64,000 nucleotides of DNA from Calliopum simillimum (GCA_951812925.1 OX638371.1:84329697-84393696); one strand, 5' to 3'. Positions 21,040 through 33,710 are shown, counted from the stretch's first letter. The notes: generated by a model not told the origin, from the sequence alone. Numbers and translations are program-made.

Positions 21040-22830
21040 TATCATATAAAATGATGTGTGTTTGTAGATTGTTGCCTACACGGAAAGAAAATATATATTA
21101 AAATTAACAGAAACTGCCCGTAATATGTGTCCGCATCTATAATACGGCAGGTTCCATGTTCAAATCTCCCCAATACCAAACAAAAAAATATTTATTTAAA
21201 GCAAGAATTGAAAACTAAAGCAGAAAATAATATTCAGTTTCATTGTTGTTAACAGGAAAAAATTAGAATGAAAAAAATATATATTTTTTTGTATTTCATT
21301 TAGCAACGCGCGTTGCTAAAACTGCTACGAATGAGCCATGCTCAAAATTTGGGTCGCAATGTTGTTAAAATAACCACGTTTCTGCCACTTTTAACAATGT
21401 TGTTTTCTCTGTGTAAGTAAGAATTTTGTCACATATTCCCTTTTAAAAATGACTGATTCAATTGTCTCCTTATGCATTACACTGAGACCAGAAAAAGGCC
21501 AATTTATTTTATTTACTATATAAATTTCAAAGAATTTAATTATATACAAATATTTTACACAAAAAAGTCAAAACGTAGTCAATAACGTTATTATTTCACT
21601 GACACGTCCGTTATAAAATTGGACCACTTTTGGTACTAATAACGGATTATGCATAAAATTTGGACTATTTTTATTCCAATTGATAATTTACGTAAATTGA
21701 TTCTAGTTTTAGGTGCAGTCCCTTATGGACAAAATAACTAGACCAAAGATTGGACTATTAAGAAAAATGTCTCCTCCGATCCTACAGAGTAGTTTGCCAT
21801 GTAAAGAGCTTTTTTTTTTGTCTGAGAAAAATCAATAAGTTCCAAATTTACTGGAAATTGTCGGCATGGTATATAAGATCTTGAAATTCAGATATTTTTA
21901 GATGGAAACAACAAATTATTCAAAAATTTAAGTGAAAAACATGGGCGCATTTGGCAGCATCTTGATCCTAGTAACATCCACTTTTTTGCTACTTGGGGTC
22001 CTTCCTAAAGAGATCTGAGCTCAGTTCTCGGTTCTCATAGTTTGCATACGCAAGTTTGTCTGGCGCCTCACCTAAGAATGATTTTTTGGGTATGAAGAGT
22101 GGGTCAACTATGAAGGAAGAACATGTTATATGAAAATGAATATGAATCAAAAAGCCACCCTCATTTCTGTCTTTCATTTGGCAGACTACAACGTTCTCAT
22201 CATTATAAAATATAAAATGCTTCCTTCGAAGTGAGTGCAAACTGCTTAATTCCAATGACATACCAATGTCATTGTCATTTTTCGAATTTTGGACAGCTTT
22301 TTTGATTTTCGGACCACAGCTGTACTGAAAGATAAGAATTTGTTTAGTTTAGAGGTCAATAAAAATACAAACTCAAAAATAAGCAACAATTATGTTCATT
22401 TAAGCAAATCTCAAAAAATTTATAAAACATTTTCGCTTAAGACACAAAAGATTCTAAACTTCCGTTTATTAACCGACGACTACTGCCAATGACCAGCCGA
22501 CTACCCTAGTGTTGACACAATTTAATGCCGACCATATTTACGACACTAGAAGTCAAAATAAGCGCAAGTAATAAAGTTATAAAATGTTGTATTACAAAAA
22601 AAGCGCAAAAAGCACAGGACTAACCTGAACGAACATAGTCCCTCCACCACTTTTAAGACTCGAGTTTCTCTTCAAACAGGAAGTTTGTAAAGCTAACGAC
22701 CTTCCAGCAATGTTGGGCAGATTGTCTACTTTTCCTCCCACAATCACTTACGTAGTGAGCATAGTCCTTACAGTACATTGTTGTTCTTGTACTTAATCCT
22801 TATTTGTTGTTTTGTTATACTTTTAATGGT
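21040..22830. other. AT-rich DNA, one possible SINE scrap
   Basis: No gene is supported. At 21145-21172, GGCAGGTTCCATGTTCAAAT followed by CTCCCCAA looks like a tRNA B box with context similar to 12200, so a decayed tRNA-derived SINE is possible. Between 21590 and 21780 the word TTGGACCA/TTGGACTA recurs several times without clear periodicity. Confidence 0.35.
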
Positions 22831-23470
22831 AGTAACTGACTGACTGGCTAGCGGGCTGGCTGGCTGGCTTGTTATTATAAACTACCGCACAAAATACAAA
22901 ATAAAAGTAACGATTTTGTACGGTTAATCAAGGAACTTCTTTCTTTTTCATTTCACCACTCAGATGTTTCTTGTGCGCTGTGGCGTCCTGTATTGTCCTC
23001 TGCTCTTTTATTCAGTTTTATGTTTATTATTATTATTATTGTAATAATTTCGAAATTGTTGTTGTTGTTATTTTTATTAAAATGTATTTTCTGAGAGTTT
23101 TTTTTTTTCATTTCGAGCCCCATTTTTATTTGATATTTTTTTGCAACAAAGAAATCCATTAGCAGTTTGTAAATATTTAAGAAAAAATATTTTCCTAACA
23201 AAACAGGAAATAAAATCCGCATAGCAAAAGGAAGAAAAAAAAGAAGATGAATAAAAAAATCCATGAAAGTCGTAGAAAATAAGTGGAGCTGTAGGTAATG
23301 AGTGGCAACCACTTCTTGCTGATTTTGTAGCATAATGAAAGAAAAAATATATAATACGAAATTGTGCTAAATTATGCTCAACTTCCTTTATAAAGCGTTT
23401 TATTGGAAAAAGGATATAAAAACTATACTTTGGTGAAAACATTAAAAAGAAAACAGAAGTATAGTAATCA
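22830..23470. repeat. Simple-repeat-rich block
   Basis: Contains (GGCT/GACT)n at 22835-22870, ATT and GTT trinucleotide runs at 23020-23080 and long T or A tracts. Open frames over this block are made by the repeats and are not proteins. Typical of non-coding fly DNA. Confidence 0.6.
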
Positions 23471-23737
23471 ACTCGGAAATATGAAAAGATTACAAAAGCA
23501 TGACTAATATGATGATTTCTTTTGACCCTTAAAGAAAAGCCAAATTTTAGAAGAGTTTCAGCCTAGAGCTGATAATAATGCGTTCTGCGAATGTATCCAC
23601 AATCCAGAATGCCCTTCTTTTTATCTTTGGTTGTGCTGATCAGTCAAAAGTTTTGTATTACTTCCTTTTAGTCAAATTCAGCACAGTTGACTTCGATTAA
23701 ACCTCCGGACTTTTTAACTATATCACTACCCAAAAAT

Positions 23738-24410
23738 TTATGGGATCACTTTTTTCTCTGCTGGCTGGAAATCTGCTAAAATAATGCCAATGCCAAAGTG
23801 GTGGAATTTACGATTCAGTAATTGTACGAAATTTCTCCATTTCATCTCATTCTTTCCGATGTCTTCCTCTCCACTGATCTTTTTCAGGTAATATTTATCT
23901 AATACGACTTTTATTGCCTTCTGGATTCCACTCAAGGGAAAACTTTGTAGTGTGGAAAATATGTCATATATATTTCCATTGGTATAGATTGATCTCATTT
24001 GTAATTTTGGTGTAATTCGGCGCTTGAGATGGAACAAGGCCACCAGACTTTCAACGCTGTTAAAGAGCAACGTTTTGCAACAATACATCAAATTTGATTT
24101 CTTATTTGAGTCAAAAATGCAAACTTCCGGAGGGTGACCATATTTTGTTCAGTTGAGCAAACGCATCTCTCGCTTTTGAGATTATTAAGTTGATATCCTC
24201 TATTGCCCCCCAATTCATGGAGGTAATTCTGCGTAATACATGAAGCTATTAATGTTTTCAATGTCATCTTTACCAGCAGTGAAGTCATTTCTGGATAGGT
24301 TAGTTTTCAAGCTTTTCGTCTTGGTTGCACTAATTTTTAAATGGATCCTTTGCAATTCATTGGTAATTCTTTGGATATATACGGCATATCCAATAGTCAT
24401 ACCTTAAAAT
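23738..24410 (-). pseudogene. LINE reverse transcriptase C-terminal remnant
   Basis: Minus-strand pieces read ITNELQRIHLKISATKTKSL, then DDIENINSFMY, then GAIEDINLIISKARCVCSTE, across two frames. They match the thumb region of LINE RTs of the RTE/CR1-like type (LKI...KTK.h, .IE.V..F.YLGS, GG...DI..RI.KAR). Further down WWPCSISSAELH fits the WP.TIS..EL motif of the same proteins. Several frameshifts and stops. The catalytic FADD box lies outside, so the copy is 5'-truncated. Confidence 0.65.
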
Positions 24411-24439
24411 ACAAAGCAGTGTAAAGGAATTGGTTGGCC

Positions 24440-24790
24440 CTGCTAAGAATGTCTTAGGATGTGAGGATTACTCCAACAGAAGCATTAGAAGTAAATACTA
24501 AATGTTTTACCAATAGATCTTTATATAAAGAAAACAGCTGTTAGAAAAAGACGTAGAAGAAGACAGTCAGCATTACATTTGTCAGTATCCTGCACTTGCA
24601 AAAACCAGATTTAACATATTTGGCTCCTTCTTTTTTCAGATATTTACCCGACTAAGATCCTAAAGTACATTTAGGCATCTCAATGAGACCAGAAAACAAC
24701 AATAGCGGCATAACAAGAAGTGAAACAGCTATAAATATGAATTTGGGCGATTCCGAGTGATTTAGACTGACAAGAGCAACGAGAATTAAC
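24440..24790 (+). pseudogene. RNase H-type LINE C-terminal remnant
   Basis: Plus-strand text reads RITPTEALEV near 24465, as in the (R)TTPTxALE motif between RT and RNase H of R1/I/LOA-type LINEs, followed after a deletion by EEDSQHYICQYPALAKTRFN near 24560, the end-of-ORF zinc-knuckle region (E..H.LC.CPALA..R...G). The RNase H domain between them is absent. It runs opposite to the preceding LINE scrap, so the two are separate insertions. Confidence 0.55.
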
Positions 24791-24866
24791 AACCAAAAAT
24801 TTTTTGAAAGAGAGTAGCGAGTCGCTGGAATTTTATTTGAAATAACTACATATTTTTATTATGGGG

Positions 24867-25022
24867 GTTATCGTGAATCAATATTCCCGTGGACTTTTTC
24901 TCAAACTGCAATAGGGGCGGTTATCGTGAATCAATTTTCCCGGGGAATTTTTCTCAAATTGCAATAGGCAGTTATCGTGAATCAATATTCCCGGGGAATT
25001 TTTCTCAGACTGCCTATTGCAG
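24867..25022. repeat. Three 52-bp tandem units
   Basis: GTTATCGTGAATCAAT(A/T)TTCCCG repeats at 24867, 24920 and 24971 (spacings 53 and 51), each with a following (A/T)TTTTTCTCA(A/G)A. Two units carry TTCCCGGGGAA, a perfect palindrome. The third unit is bracketed by GCAATAGGCAGT and its complement ACTGCCTATTGC, forming a stem over the unit. Confidence 0.8.
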
Positions 25023-25083
25023 CTAATTTTAGGTATTATTCAAAAATTTTAAGAAGAAAAAGAATTTTCCATTAAATATTTTT

Positions 25084-25110
25084 AGGAACATTTTAACCCA
25101 TTATAACCAC

Positions 25111-25143
<33 letters not shown>

Positions 25144-25195
25144 AAAAAGCGGTTAAAAAGACCTATGAAAACAGAATATAATGGGTTAAGAGGAT
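25084..25195. repeat. Hairpin around a long T run
   Basis: TTTTAACCCATTATAACC lies before, and TATAATGGGTTAAG after, a run of about 33 T and the sequence GAAAAAGCGGTTAAAAAGACC. The inverted ends of about 13 bp suggest a very small MITE or a short insertion. The T run may vary in length between individuals or assemblies. Confidence 0.5.
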
Positions 25196-25802
25196 CAAAA
25201 AAATTCTTCCACAAGTTTTATCCAAAATGTAGTTTTCGAGTTTTAGAGAAGGATGAGTTTTCGAAAATACGTTTTTATGAGTATTTTATCTAACAAATAA
25301 TATGAAAGTGATTGATTTCATGTTCGAGGTATTTTTATGAAATTCAAGGCGAAAAATTTGATGTATTGCACAAATCATTCCAAGCATTTTTGAAGTTGTA
25401 AGAAAATAAAAACCGCATCAACTCAAACTTTTGCATTAAACGCGATGTCGGACCTTTAAATGACGTCCAAAAAATTTAAAAAAATTCTCAGCTCACTTTT
25501 TTGATTTTTGGAGGAAATCGTGTCTAGTATTTATTCAATCACTTATAATTCTGCTAGATCATAAACACTCTGTCGCTAGCGATTACGCTGGCGAAAACGC
25601 TACTTGCGATAGAGCGATTCTCCTCGCATCGCGCGACATAGTGAATATCAATGCAGCCACTAAAAAGAGGAATAAAAATGAACCAAAAGAATGGTCTCAG
25701 TGGTAGTCGGCTTATCTACTGACAATGCTGACATAAGCTTTGCGATTTCCAGAACAGGGTCTTTAAAGTTTATTTTGCATAGGTTAAGTTAGGTTAGATC
25801 CG

Positions 25803-26170
25803 GGATGACCATGTTGTCATCATTAACTAAGGCCTCGAAAATGGGCCCATTGCATATCCGACAATAAGAGCTTTATAAAAGAAAGTCTAAAAGAACCACT
25901 TGTATGCACATATATACTTCCATATGGATTTACAATACACTCCAAATAGTAAGTCAAGCGATTCAAAATTGAAATGACCCAATTTCCTTCTACGTCTAAG
26001 CGCAAGCGCTGGACACTCGCAGAAGCAATAAAAGACTGTTTCTTCCATATTAGGGTCTTTACAACGTCTGCAAAAGTCAACAATGTTTGAGAAACCTATG
26101 AAACCTGCAATGTCCAGTAATAGCACCGATAAAGATCAGTGCATTGTGTTTCTCCATTGCTATTAAAAAT
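25803..26170 (-). pseudogene. RNase H-type LINE C-terminus with zinc knuckle
   Basis: The minus strand reads GAITGHCRFHRFLKH, then after a frameshift CRRCKDPNMEETVFYCFCEC and PALALRRRRKLGHF. This fits the C-terminal region of I/R1/LOA-group LINE ORF2 proteins: LTGH..L..HL followed by C..C......ET..H.LC.CPAL...R...LG. The H of the knuckle is replaced by Y. It ends near AACCTAACTTAACCTATGC, short TTAACC-like units as in some LINE tails. Confidence 0.65.
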
Positions 26171-28450
26171 TAAGTACGATTTGGCCAAATTGATCCAATA
26201 TGATTTCAGGTTTGAATATTTGACCATCTAGAATTAGCAAGCTGAATAAGACAGTGAAGTGAACCAATTTTGTAGCCGACCATCATGATCGATTTTTTTA
26301 TTTTGCCGAAATCGGTTTTTATACTTTTGAAAAATGATATTTTCAGAAAAATGGCCATAACTTTAATTTATGTGGGCCAATTATGACAGTTATTTCTAGA
26401 ATGCACATAATTTAATCAGGTTTCTAATGTTGCAATGTTTATTTTAAAAAGCAGTTGTGAAAATAATGAAAAAAGACTAAAAATTTCAAATTAGATTCTT
26501 TTGAAAAACGGCGTTTTTCCCTAAATTTTAATATGTTTGACGGAGCACATGGTACAACTTCTGAGTTATGTATATGGAAAACTAATTATTTTTCAAATAT
26601 TTTTAGCCCACTGTGCTGGCTATATATTCTTTTAATTTTGTATCCTTTTCTTCATTACTTTTTTTTTTTCTTTTTTCAATTTAGCCAATTATTTACGCAT
26701 TAAGTTCATACTTTGTGCCCTTGTTGTTTCTTCGGATTTCTATACACACTTTGCCAATGGTGTTGTTTTAGCTTTTGTTTCTGCTGCTGCCGCCACTTTT
26801 TTGCGCTTCTATTTAATACTTGGAAACATAAGCAAAAAGTTTTAATCCAATTTTGATGGATTGAATAAATAACCCGGGCAAAAATCTATGTTTTAGTCCT
26901 TCATTCACATTACATACTACAATACGACGATGACTACAAGGATGACGGCGAGATGACAACGCTGCTGAGTATGAGCTCTCGTAAAATAATACTTAATAAG
27001 CCCCGTCTTGCGGATATTGTTTTTGTATTTGTTTTTGTATTATGCCTGAAGTTTTTCCCAACAATTTCGACTTTCTTTTAATCGAACAACAAACAGCAAA
27101 AAGGCGCATGAAAAAAAAAAAAACAAACACACAACAACAACAAAACTTTTCTAACACCACAACAGAATTATTAATAACTGTACATGTAGTCATTGAAAGA
27201 ATCACCCCTCATCACACCACCATCTTCATAAAAGATCTTTTTGGGTTATAACTCCAGGAATCCAATCACAAGACACCCGACCCTCCTATACCCCCCAACC
27301 ATCAACGATTGCGCTACTGTCGCACACAGACATGTAGCTATCAATATAAGGAAGTCTTCTACTTTATTGAGCAATCCTTCACACAGGATATGCATGCACG
27401 GGAGGCGGGACGGGGCGGTTAGATGTATGCTTGTCAGTTGCCATGCGAGAGCCTTTCACAATTTTAATATGTCTGCCGTATTGCCAGGGTTTCAATTGAA
27501 ACGTGTTGTGGAATTTTTATTAGTTATCAGTTAAATGTGAGAAATGAGTAGACCCATCACATCCTGCTTCCTCTCTCACCGATATCGTCGGCGTCGTCAT
27601 TGTCGTCATCTTCTTTGTACTCCATGTGTATCGTAGACAAAGTGAGATGGGGTTTAAGTGCGATAGATAAGAATTGATGTTGTTTACGTCGTGTAGCACT
27701 CGGCATCTTAATGTGTTTGCTATGGTAGGTGGCAGTGCTAAAAGTGTTTATGGGGGGAGGGATGTATGCAACGGATTTGGTGAGTTACTATTATTAAAAT
27801 CATAACAATTTAAATTTTTGCGATTACAGTTGTTAATAGTTAAGTGACGATTGTTTAATACATAAATTTTTATTAAAAAAAAATAAATTTTTAAAAATTA
27901 ATTTAAGGTGGTTTATTAAATTCGTCATTTCAGAAGTTGACTATCATAATCCATGCTGTATTTTTGTGCATCATTCAACTTACATCCCACATTCTTCAGT
28001 TTAACTAAAAATTCCACAGCAACTCTATGCTCGTTCAAGTCACTTATTCTAAAATCCGCCAAATGAACAAAACACACTCCACTATCAACTCCGTAGTTAA
28101 TCAATCAATAATGATATTTGGAATAAAAAAACTGCCTTGTAATGATGATCTGTAGGAAGGAGGCGACACCAAGCTGTCTACATATTTTTCAAAAAACTTG
28201 GGTTTTTGTTTTGAATCTCATTTATAATATCGCAACCTTAGAAATCTACGTTTGAATATTTCGTGTGTATAACTTTTATGAAATGATTTTAATCACAATG
28301 TTATTTAGATTATAAGCATTTGATTGTCGCGAGGAATTCATTGATACTAAAATAATAAGAATACATTGTCTAGTTAATAAGGAATTAAAGTTTAAAAAAA
28401 TCGATAGAACTTTGTTGCTAAACGATAAGGTACATGAATTGGGAAACAAA
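26171..28450. other. Mostly unique-looking non-coding DNA
   Basis: No gene is supported. 26640-27540 includes CTG/CAA/ACA simple repeats and pyrimidine-rich stretches; 27260-27540 is less AT-rich with an open frame that has no known motif. It may hold host regulatory DNA, but no specific site can be named from the sequence alone. Confidence 0.4.
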
Positions 28451-28455
28451 GTTCT

Positions 28456-29394
28456 AACTGCCAGATTCAACTTGGTGTGTCTGTAGGAGAGCAGGCAAAT
28501 TAGATATAATCATGTAACTTTGTTAAACAAGCACCGATTTTGAGCCCACATGGCTCAGTTTGTTAGCAATTGGACTTAAAAAAAACCAACACTTAAGATT
28601 TATGCAGTTATTGAAAAAAGGTCGAAAAAACGGTTTTTGGAAAAATTGAACAATACAAAACGAAAATAGTCATTTTTGGTATACTTGGATCCGAATCAAA
28701 AACATCAAAAACACGATTTTTGAGGTTGTTTAGAAGACGCACAAAATTGGTTTGCTTCTATTGAATGCAACATTTAGTACTGTTCTTTGTCTTCAAAATG
28801 AGCTACTAACTGGTGTCGTGTGTTTTTTCTTCAGAAAGTAATGACCACTTTAGTATTGTATGTACATAAAAGTTTAAAATCATATGTGGTTTCTCATATG
28901 ATTTTCTCTCCACGTTGTCATCTCCATACTTTCATGTATCATTTTGGCTTTTTGAAGAAAAATCACACAAGACCAGTTTGTAGCTCATTTTGAAGACAAA
29001 GAACTGTAATAAATGATGCATTTAATAGAAAAGAGCAAAACAATTTTCTGCGTCTTCTAAACAAGCTCAAAAATCGTGTTTTTGATAATTTTTGAACAAT
29101 TGGGGTAGGATATCTCGTTAACCATATAAGATATAGTGACTCTGATTCGGACTCACCATTGGCAAGTATATAGAAAATGATTACTTTCGTTTTGAATTGT
29201 TAAATTTTTCAAAAACCGTTTTTCGACCTTTTTTAACAAAAACTGCATAAATCTTAAGTGTTGGTTTTTTCAAAGTCCAATTACTAACAAAATGAGCCAT
29301 GTGGGCTCAAAATCGGTAGTTATTTAACAAAATTACATGATTTTATCTAATTTGCCTGCTCTCTTACAGAAGCACAAAGTTCTATCTGGCAGTT
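28456..29394. mobile_element. Foldback element, 939 bp
   Basis: Inverted ends AACTGCCAGAT (28456) and ATCTGGCAGTT (to 29394) continue inward with GAGAGCAGGCAAATTA and, inverted, TAATTTGCCTGCTCTC, then GAGCCCACATGGCTCA against TGAGCCATGTGGGCTC. Arms are roughly 400 bp with gaps. The core (TTTAGTACTGTTCTTTGTCT followed by TCAAAATGAGCTA, and its inverted partner near 28976) resembles the core of the 10174-12026 element. No transposase and no clear target duplication. Confidence 0.75.
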
Positions 29395-29734
29395 GTGTGG
29401 ATAGAACCTTGTATATCTCAATTTCATTAATTATTTTGGAAACCATACGAGATAGAAATATTTGAGTAGCGGTAATCGAAAGAGCGTGGTCTGTTTAGTA
29501 CGAAGCAATATATAACTCATTGTCACAAAAAATGTCAGTTGTTCTAAGGTTGCGATACGTGTTTCGAAAAATTTTATACGGTTTTTTTTTTTTAAAATCG
29601 TTGAAGTCTAAACTTAAAAATCTGGCTTTTTAAGGAAACGACCATATCTTCTTACCTTCTAAAAATCCGAATTGACTGAGTTGTGACAATTTTATGAAGA
29701 TCTGAAAAATGTATTAGAGCATCCCACGGCTCCC

Positions 29735-30240
29735 GGAAATAACGCGAGAAAAATTTACACACAAAATTCTGGCGTTATTTCCATTTTGTTTTGGAAATAA
29801 GGCTGAAAACTTTACTGGCGTTATTTCCAGAAATTAAGGCTTTATTTCCAAAAGTTACGTAGTTTACAAAATGGAAATAACGCCATAGGAAATAACGCTA
29901 GAAAATTTTTTGAAAATAACGCCAGAAAAATCTGCATACACAATTCTGGCACTATTTCCATTTCGTTTTGGAAATAAGGCTAAAAACTTTATTGGCGTTA
30001 TTCCCTAGTTAATTTTTGGCTTTATTTTCAAAGCAGAATGGAAATAACGCCAGCAAATCTCCATAAAAAATTATGTCGTTATTTCCAAAAATTTTTTGGC
30101 GTAATTTCCTATGGCGTTGTTTCCTATGACATTATTTCCAAAAATGCTGGCTTTATTTCATACTTTGTTTTTGGCTTTGTTTCCAAAAATTAATGGCAGA
30201 AAATTTCTGGCGTTATTTGCAAAATATTTTGTGGAAGCCC
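29735..30240. repeat. Dense array of GGAAATAACGCC motif
   Basis: Within about 500 bp the 12-base word GGAAATAACGCC or close variants occurs roughly 20 times in both orientations, alongside the variant GGAAATAAGGCT. Spacing varies from about 20 to 50 bp, so it is not a simple tandem repeat. Opposed copies can pair into many alternative hairpins. It has no coding capacity. Confidence 0.8.
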
Positions 30241-31439
30241 AGCCCACTCACATTCCCTGAGTTTGCAAATATAAGTGATGAAAAAGCCTGACTTACCCAT
30301 TTTTTTCGAAATTCGTGTATGGTGTTTTATTTGGGAAAACAATCATAGTGGAGCTGAAAAGAATAAAAAACCGCTTGTTCAATGAGAGGTCAAAAGGTAA
30401 AAAATAGTATAAGGGATATTTTTCGTCAAAAGTTTCAGCTTTGTGACCAAAATTATAAGACATCCTTAGGATAGTAAAGTTTCTTAATAAACACTTGTAA
30501 TTTCTAATAAAATTACTTAGCTAGAAATTGTACAGAATCTTAAACAGATATTATTCAAAAATTCTAGAAAGATTAAAAGTGCAGTTTTCTCGAAATTTTT
30601 AAGTGTTATAATAAACAAAAAAAAAAAAAATTTTTTTAAATATGGAAAAGAAAAGTGATGACCTATAAGTGCTTAATAGTTCAAGAGAACAATTTAAGTA
30701 AACATTGTTTTTTTGGTGAGAAAAACTCATACTTCTGAGATGACCTCTTTAGTTAAGGTCTCACATGCTTTAATAATATTGGCCGTTTTTGGCCTGTTTT
30801 ATACTTCAAATATTCACGATGTTATAGCGTTTTAAAGTTTGGGCTATGCATATTGGAGGTGGATATTCCCTGTATCCCCTCTCGTTTGTTTCTTTCTAGT
30901 TGCAGTTTTCATGACGAGTCTGATGGTCATTATATGTAATTCGTTAGCTACAAAGGAAAAAAATTATAAAAAATGCATATAAATACTCTTTACTCAGAAG
31001 ATCAACGTGGCGAATTTTGGGTTGAATTTGTAATCTGACGTTCTTGGAGTCATGAAAAATGTGCCGAATGTGGAAGTGACATTTTTATATGCAACTTCTG
31101 TACGAAATGGACTATATGGTCCATAATACACTACACTTTTTTTTATCTTCATTTTGAGTATTTTCAGTTTTTTAATTTTTTTACTTTATCCTGATGAGAT
31201 ATTGTATTTATCTAAAAGTGAACCAGAATAAAGGTAAATTGTTTCCTTTACTGAATGACAAAATTAATTGTTTTGTTTTATGCATTTTGGGTTTTATTTA
31301 AAAAAGAAAGATGGGTGGTCCATATTTCCCTCCCTTACCCTACTATTTATTTATCAAAAGAGCATAAAAAAGAATAAGAACAAAATAAAAAAAAAAAAAA
31401 TTTGTTTTTCAATTGTTTAAATACAAATTGCACACAACT
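30241..31439. other. No recognised feature
   Basis: AT-rich DNA with short A tracts. No coding motif, RNA gene or inverted end noticed. Confidence 0.4.
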
Positions 31440-31565
31440 ACGTCAATAAGCTCAATAGCCGAATGAGCTACAGACTTCGTAATTTATCTTAGTACATACT
31501 TAGGTATTAGATGTTGTACCCTTGGTTCGAATCTCAGTATGGATGGTTTGTTTTTTTTTTTTTTT
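31440..31565 (+). repeat. tRNA-derived SINE-like scrap
   Basis: TAGCCGAATGAGC (31457) fits an A box and TTGGTTCGAATCTC (31530) a B box of a type 2 RNA polymerase III promoter, about 73 bp apart, followed by a T run of about 22 that would end transcription. The distance is longer than in most tRNAs and no cloverleaf is obvious, so a SINE head or a decayed tRNA gene is more likely than a working tRNA. Confidence 0.45.
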
Positions 31566-33700
31566 TTTCATTTTTCTCTCTCTCTCTTTATTTACTCCAA
31601 AATAGTTAAAAATTAAAACTTTTTTTAGTTTAAAATTAAACTAAAATTTTTACTGTGTGATGTTCCTTCACTGGAAGCAATCCTATCTGGACACTAGCTA
31701 AAAATTCTAACTAAAACAATCAAAAGCCATGAAGCATTTGTGCCATTTGACATAGCTAAATGATGTGTATTACTGAGTTGAAGTCAAAATCTGTAGAAAA
31801 CGTGGAATTTTACGTATTCCGCCTATATCGCAAGAGTTTAAAATAATTCTCCAAAAATTATTTTTGTTCAAATTGCCATATAAGTACAAAGATAAGCTTT
31901 TTGTTGCCCATTAGTTAATACTAAAAATCAACAATTGAAATAAAAATAAAAATATAAAATATTAATTAAACCAAGCAGTATACGAAAGTTACCATCTACT
32001 TTTCAATACCATCGTGGTGCACATTCAGGCGGCAAATTTTTATCCAGCCAATTAATCAAAAGATACAAAGTGTACGCAAACTGAGAGTGGGGGAGTGTTA
32101 ATAACTCAATTAAAAAGCCGTTTCGTTCTACACACACACCAATAAAACGAAACATCCTTTTCACTTGACTGGCTGCAAGAGTTAAAACTCGAAACGAAAG
32201 AGGTGTAAAAATTAAGATAAATTTTACTGGTATTTTATGACCAGGCGCAAAGTTTAATGCGAGCGTAAGATATTTCCGTGAAATATAGGAAGATTTTTAT
32301 GCGAGAATTCCGCCAGACCGTAATTAAAGCGAAGAAGAAGAAGAAGAACACTACTCCACCAACAATCTAGGAGAGTCGGTAAAAGTTTGGCGCTATCTTA
32401 ATTTCTTAAAGGCGTTACTGAATTTATGCTTTGTGTAAAGGTTGTGTGGTTGTGGGATGGTAACCGCCGAATGGTAGACGCCTGTTATCAAATGCTTCTA
32501 CTGCTGCGTTATAAGCAGACAAGAAAGGTGTGAAAATTGTGGCAAGGGGCTTAATGATGTCTGTGCATGCTTTGAAGCAGGTAATAAAAGCAATTGAATT
32601 ATATGGAGTATGCAAACAGATAATAGGATGTATGTAGCATGTTCTTTTCATTTCAGATTATTCCATAATAATTATGTTGATATTAAAACATTAATTTTAC
32701 AGATAATTAAGTGTTTGTTAAGTTTATAATTTATTTCACATTTTTATAAATAGACTGTTACTAAGCAGAATTTTTGGTTTGCATCAAATTTTTAACATTT
32801 ACTTTTAGCGTGAATGTTTTATTGCATATGTATTTTAACTTATTGTATATAAAGCATTCAAAATCATGCACTTAAGTTAACGAATTAAATATTAATTAAT
32901 TAGAGGCTTATATGTGATATCTAGTTAATTTAATTATGATGTGGCTTGACAATAACACACTTAACTTGCCAAAGAAAAACTTTGATTTAAAAGTTCATGC
33001 TTTGGTTTTTTTTTTTGCAAAAAGCGCTACGAGCATATTCAACGATGAAATAAACCTGTAGTACTAAAGAACCCTGTGGTATTGAAGAACCTTAAAAAAC
33101 CTTATTCGAGTTTTAAATGTTTTTTGGTGAAAGCTATCCAAGGCATGAAAAACAACAACGCTGAACTGCTAAAATCATACCCAATATCATCAGTTAATAT
33201 TCTCCATTCTCTGTTCTCCAGAATCTAGAGTGAAGAGCGTTTGCCAGAAGATTCGCTACGTGGCACTGTGGTAAATTTTGCCGTGTTTGTTGGCCAAAAG
33301 TCGAATTTTAAACACTTCAAAAATAATGCTTTGGGTATGCCATTCAAATGTGAATACTTGTGAGAGAAAATCCTCATACTCAGTTTTTTCTTAACGTTTT
33401 CATCCTTCAGCTACACAAAGTTTCTTCTTCTGAGAAAATAAAATTTTTGTTATTCTCGCTCAAAAGCTCGCATGTATTAAAAAGTGAATATTTCTCTTAA
33501 TTCATAGCTTACTAAAATATTTCAAATGGAAACGGGAACTAATAGAAAGTAGTAACTCTGTATATAACAAAATTTGTCTTTTCGTTAAGTGGTTTTGAAG
33601 AAATTTACGTTTTCTTCAGTGAGGTTTAAATCGTAAAATTTTTTTTAAATTTAAGTTTTGGTGAACTCGGAAAAACACAGCCCAGCCTAGGCCACTTTCT
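31566..33700. other. No recognised gene
   Basis: AT-rich DNA with a (TC)n tract near 31575 and short GAA repeats at 32330-32350. The part from 32000 to 32650 is of more even composition and may be low-copy host DNA. No exon or RNA gene can be supported. Confidence 0.4.
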
Positions 33701-33710
33701 AACTTATATA

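Noticed and set aside
22953..23442. Overlapping open frames above 120 codons on the minus strand
   Set aside because: ATT/GTT repeats give long open stretches in several frames; no recognisable protein.
27241..27534. 97-codon frame with even composition, possible exon
   Set aside because: No homologous motif recognised and no splice signals that fit clearly; left as non-coding.
29735..30240. CRISPR array
   Set aside because: The repeats are short, irregularly spaced and in both orientations; the genome is animal-like.
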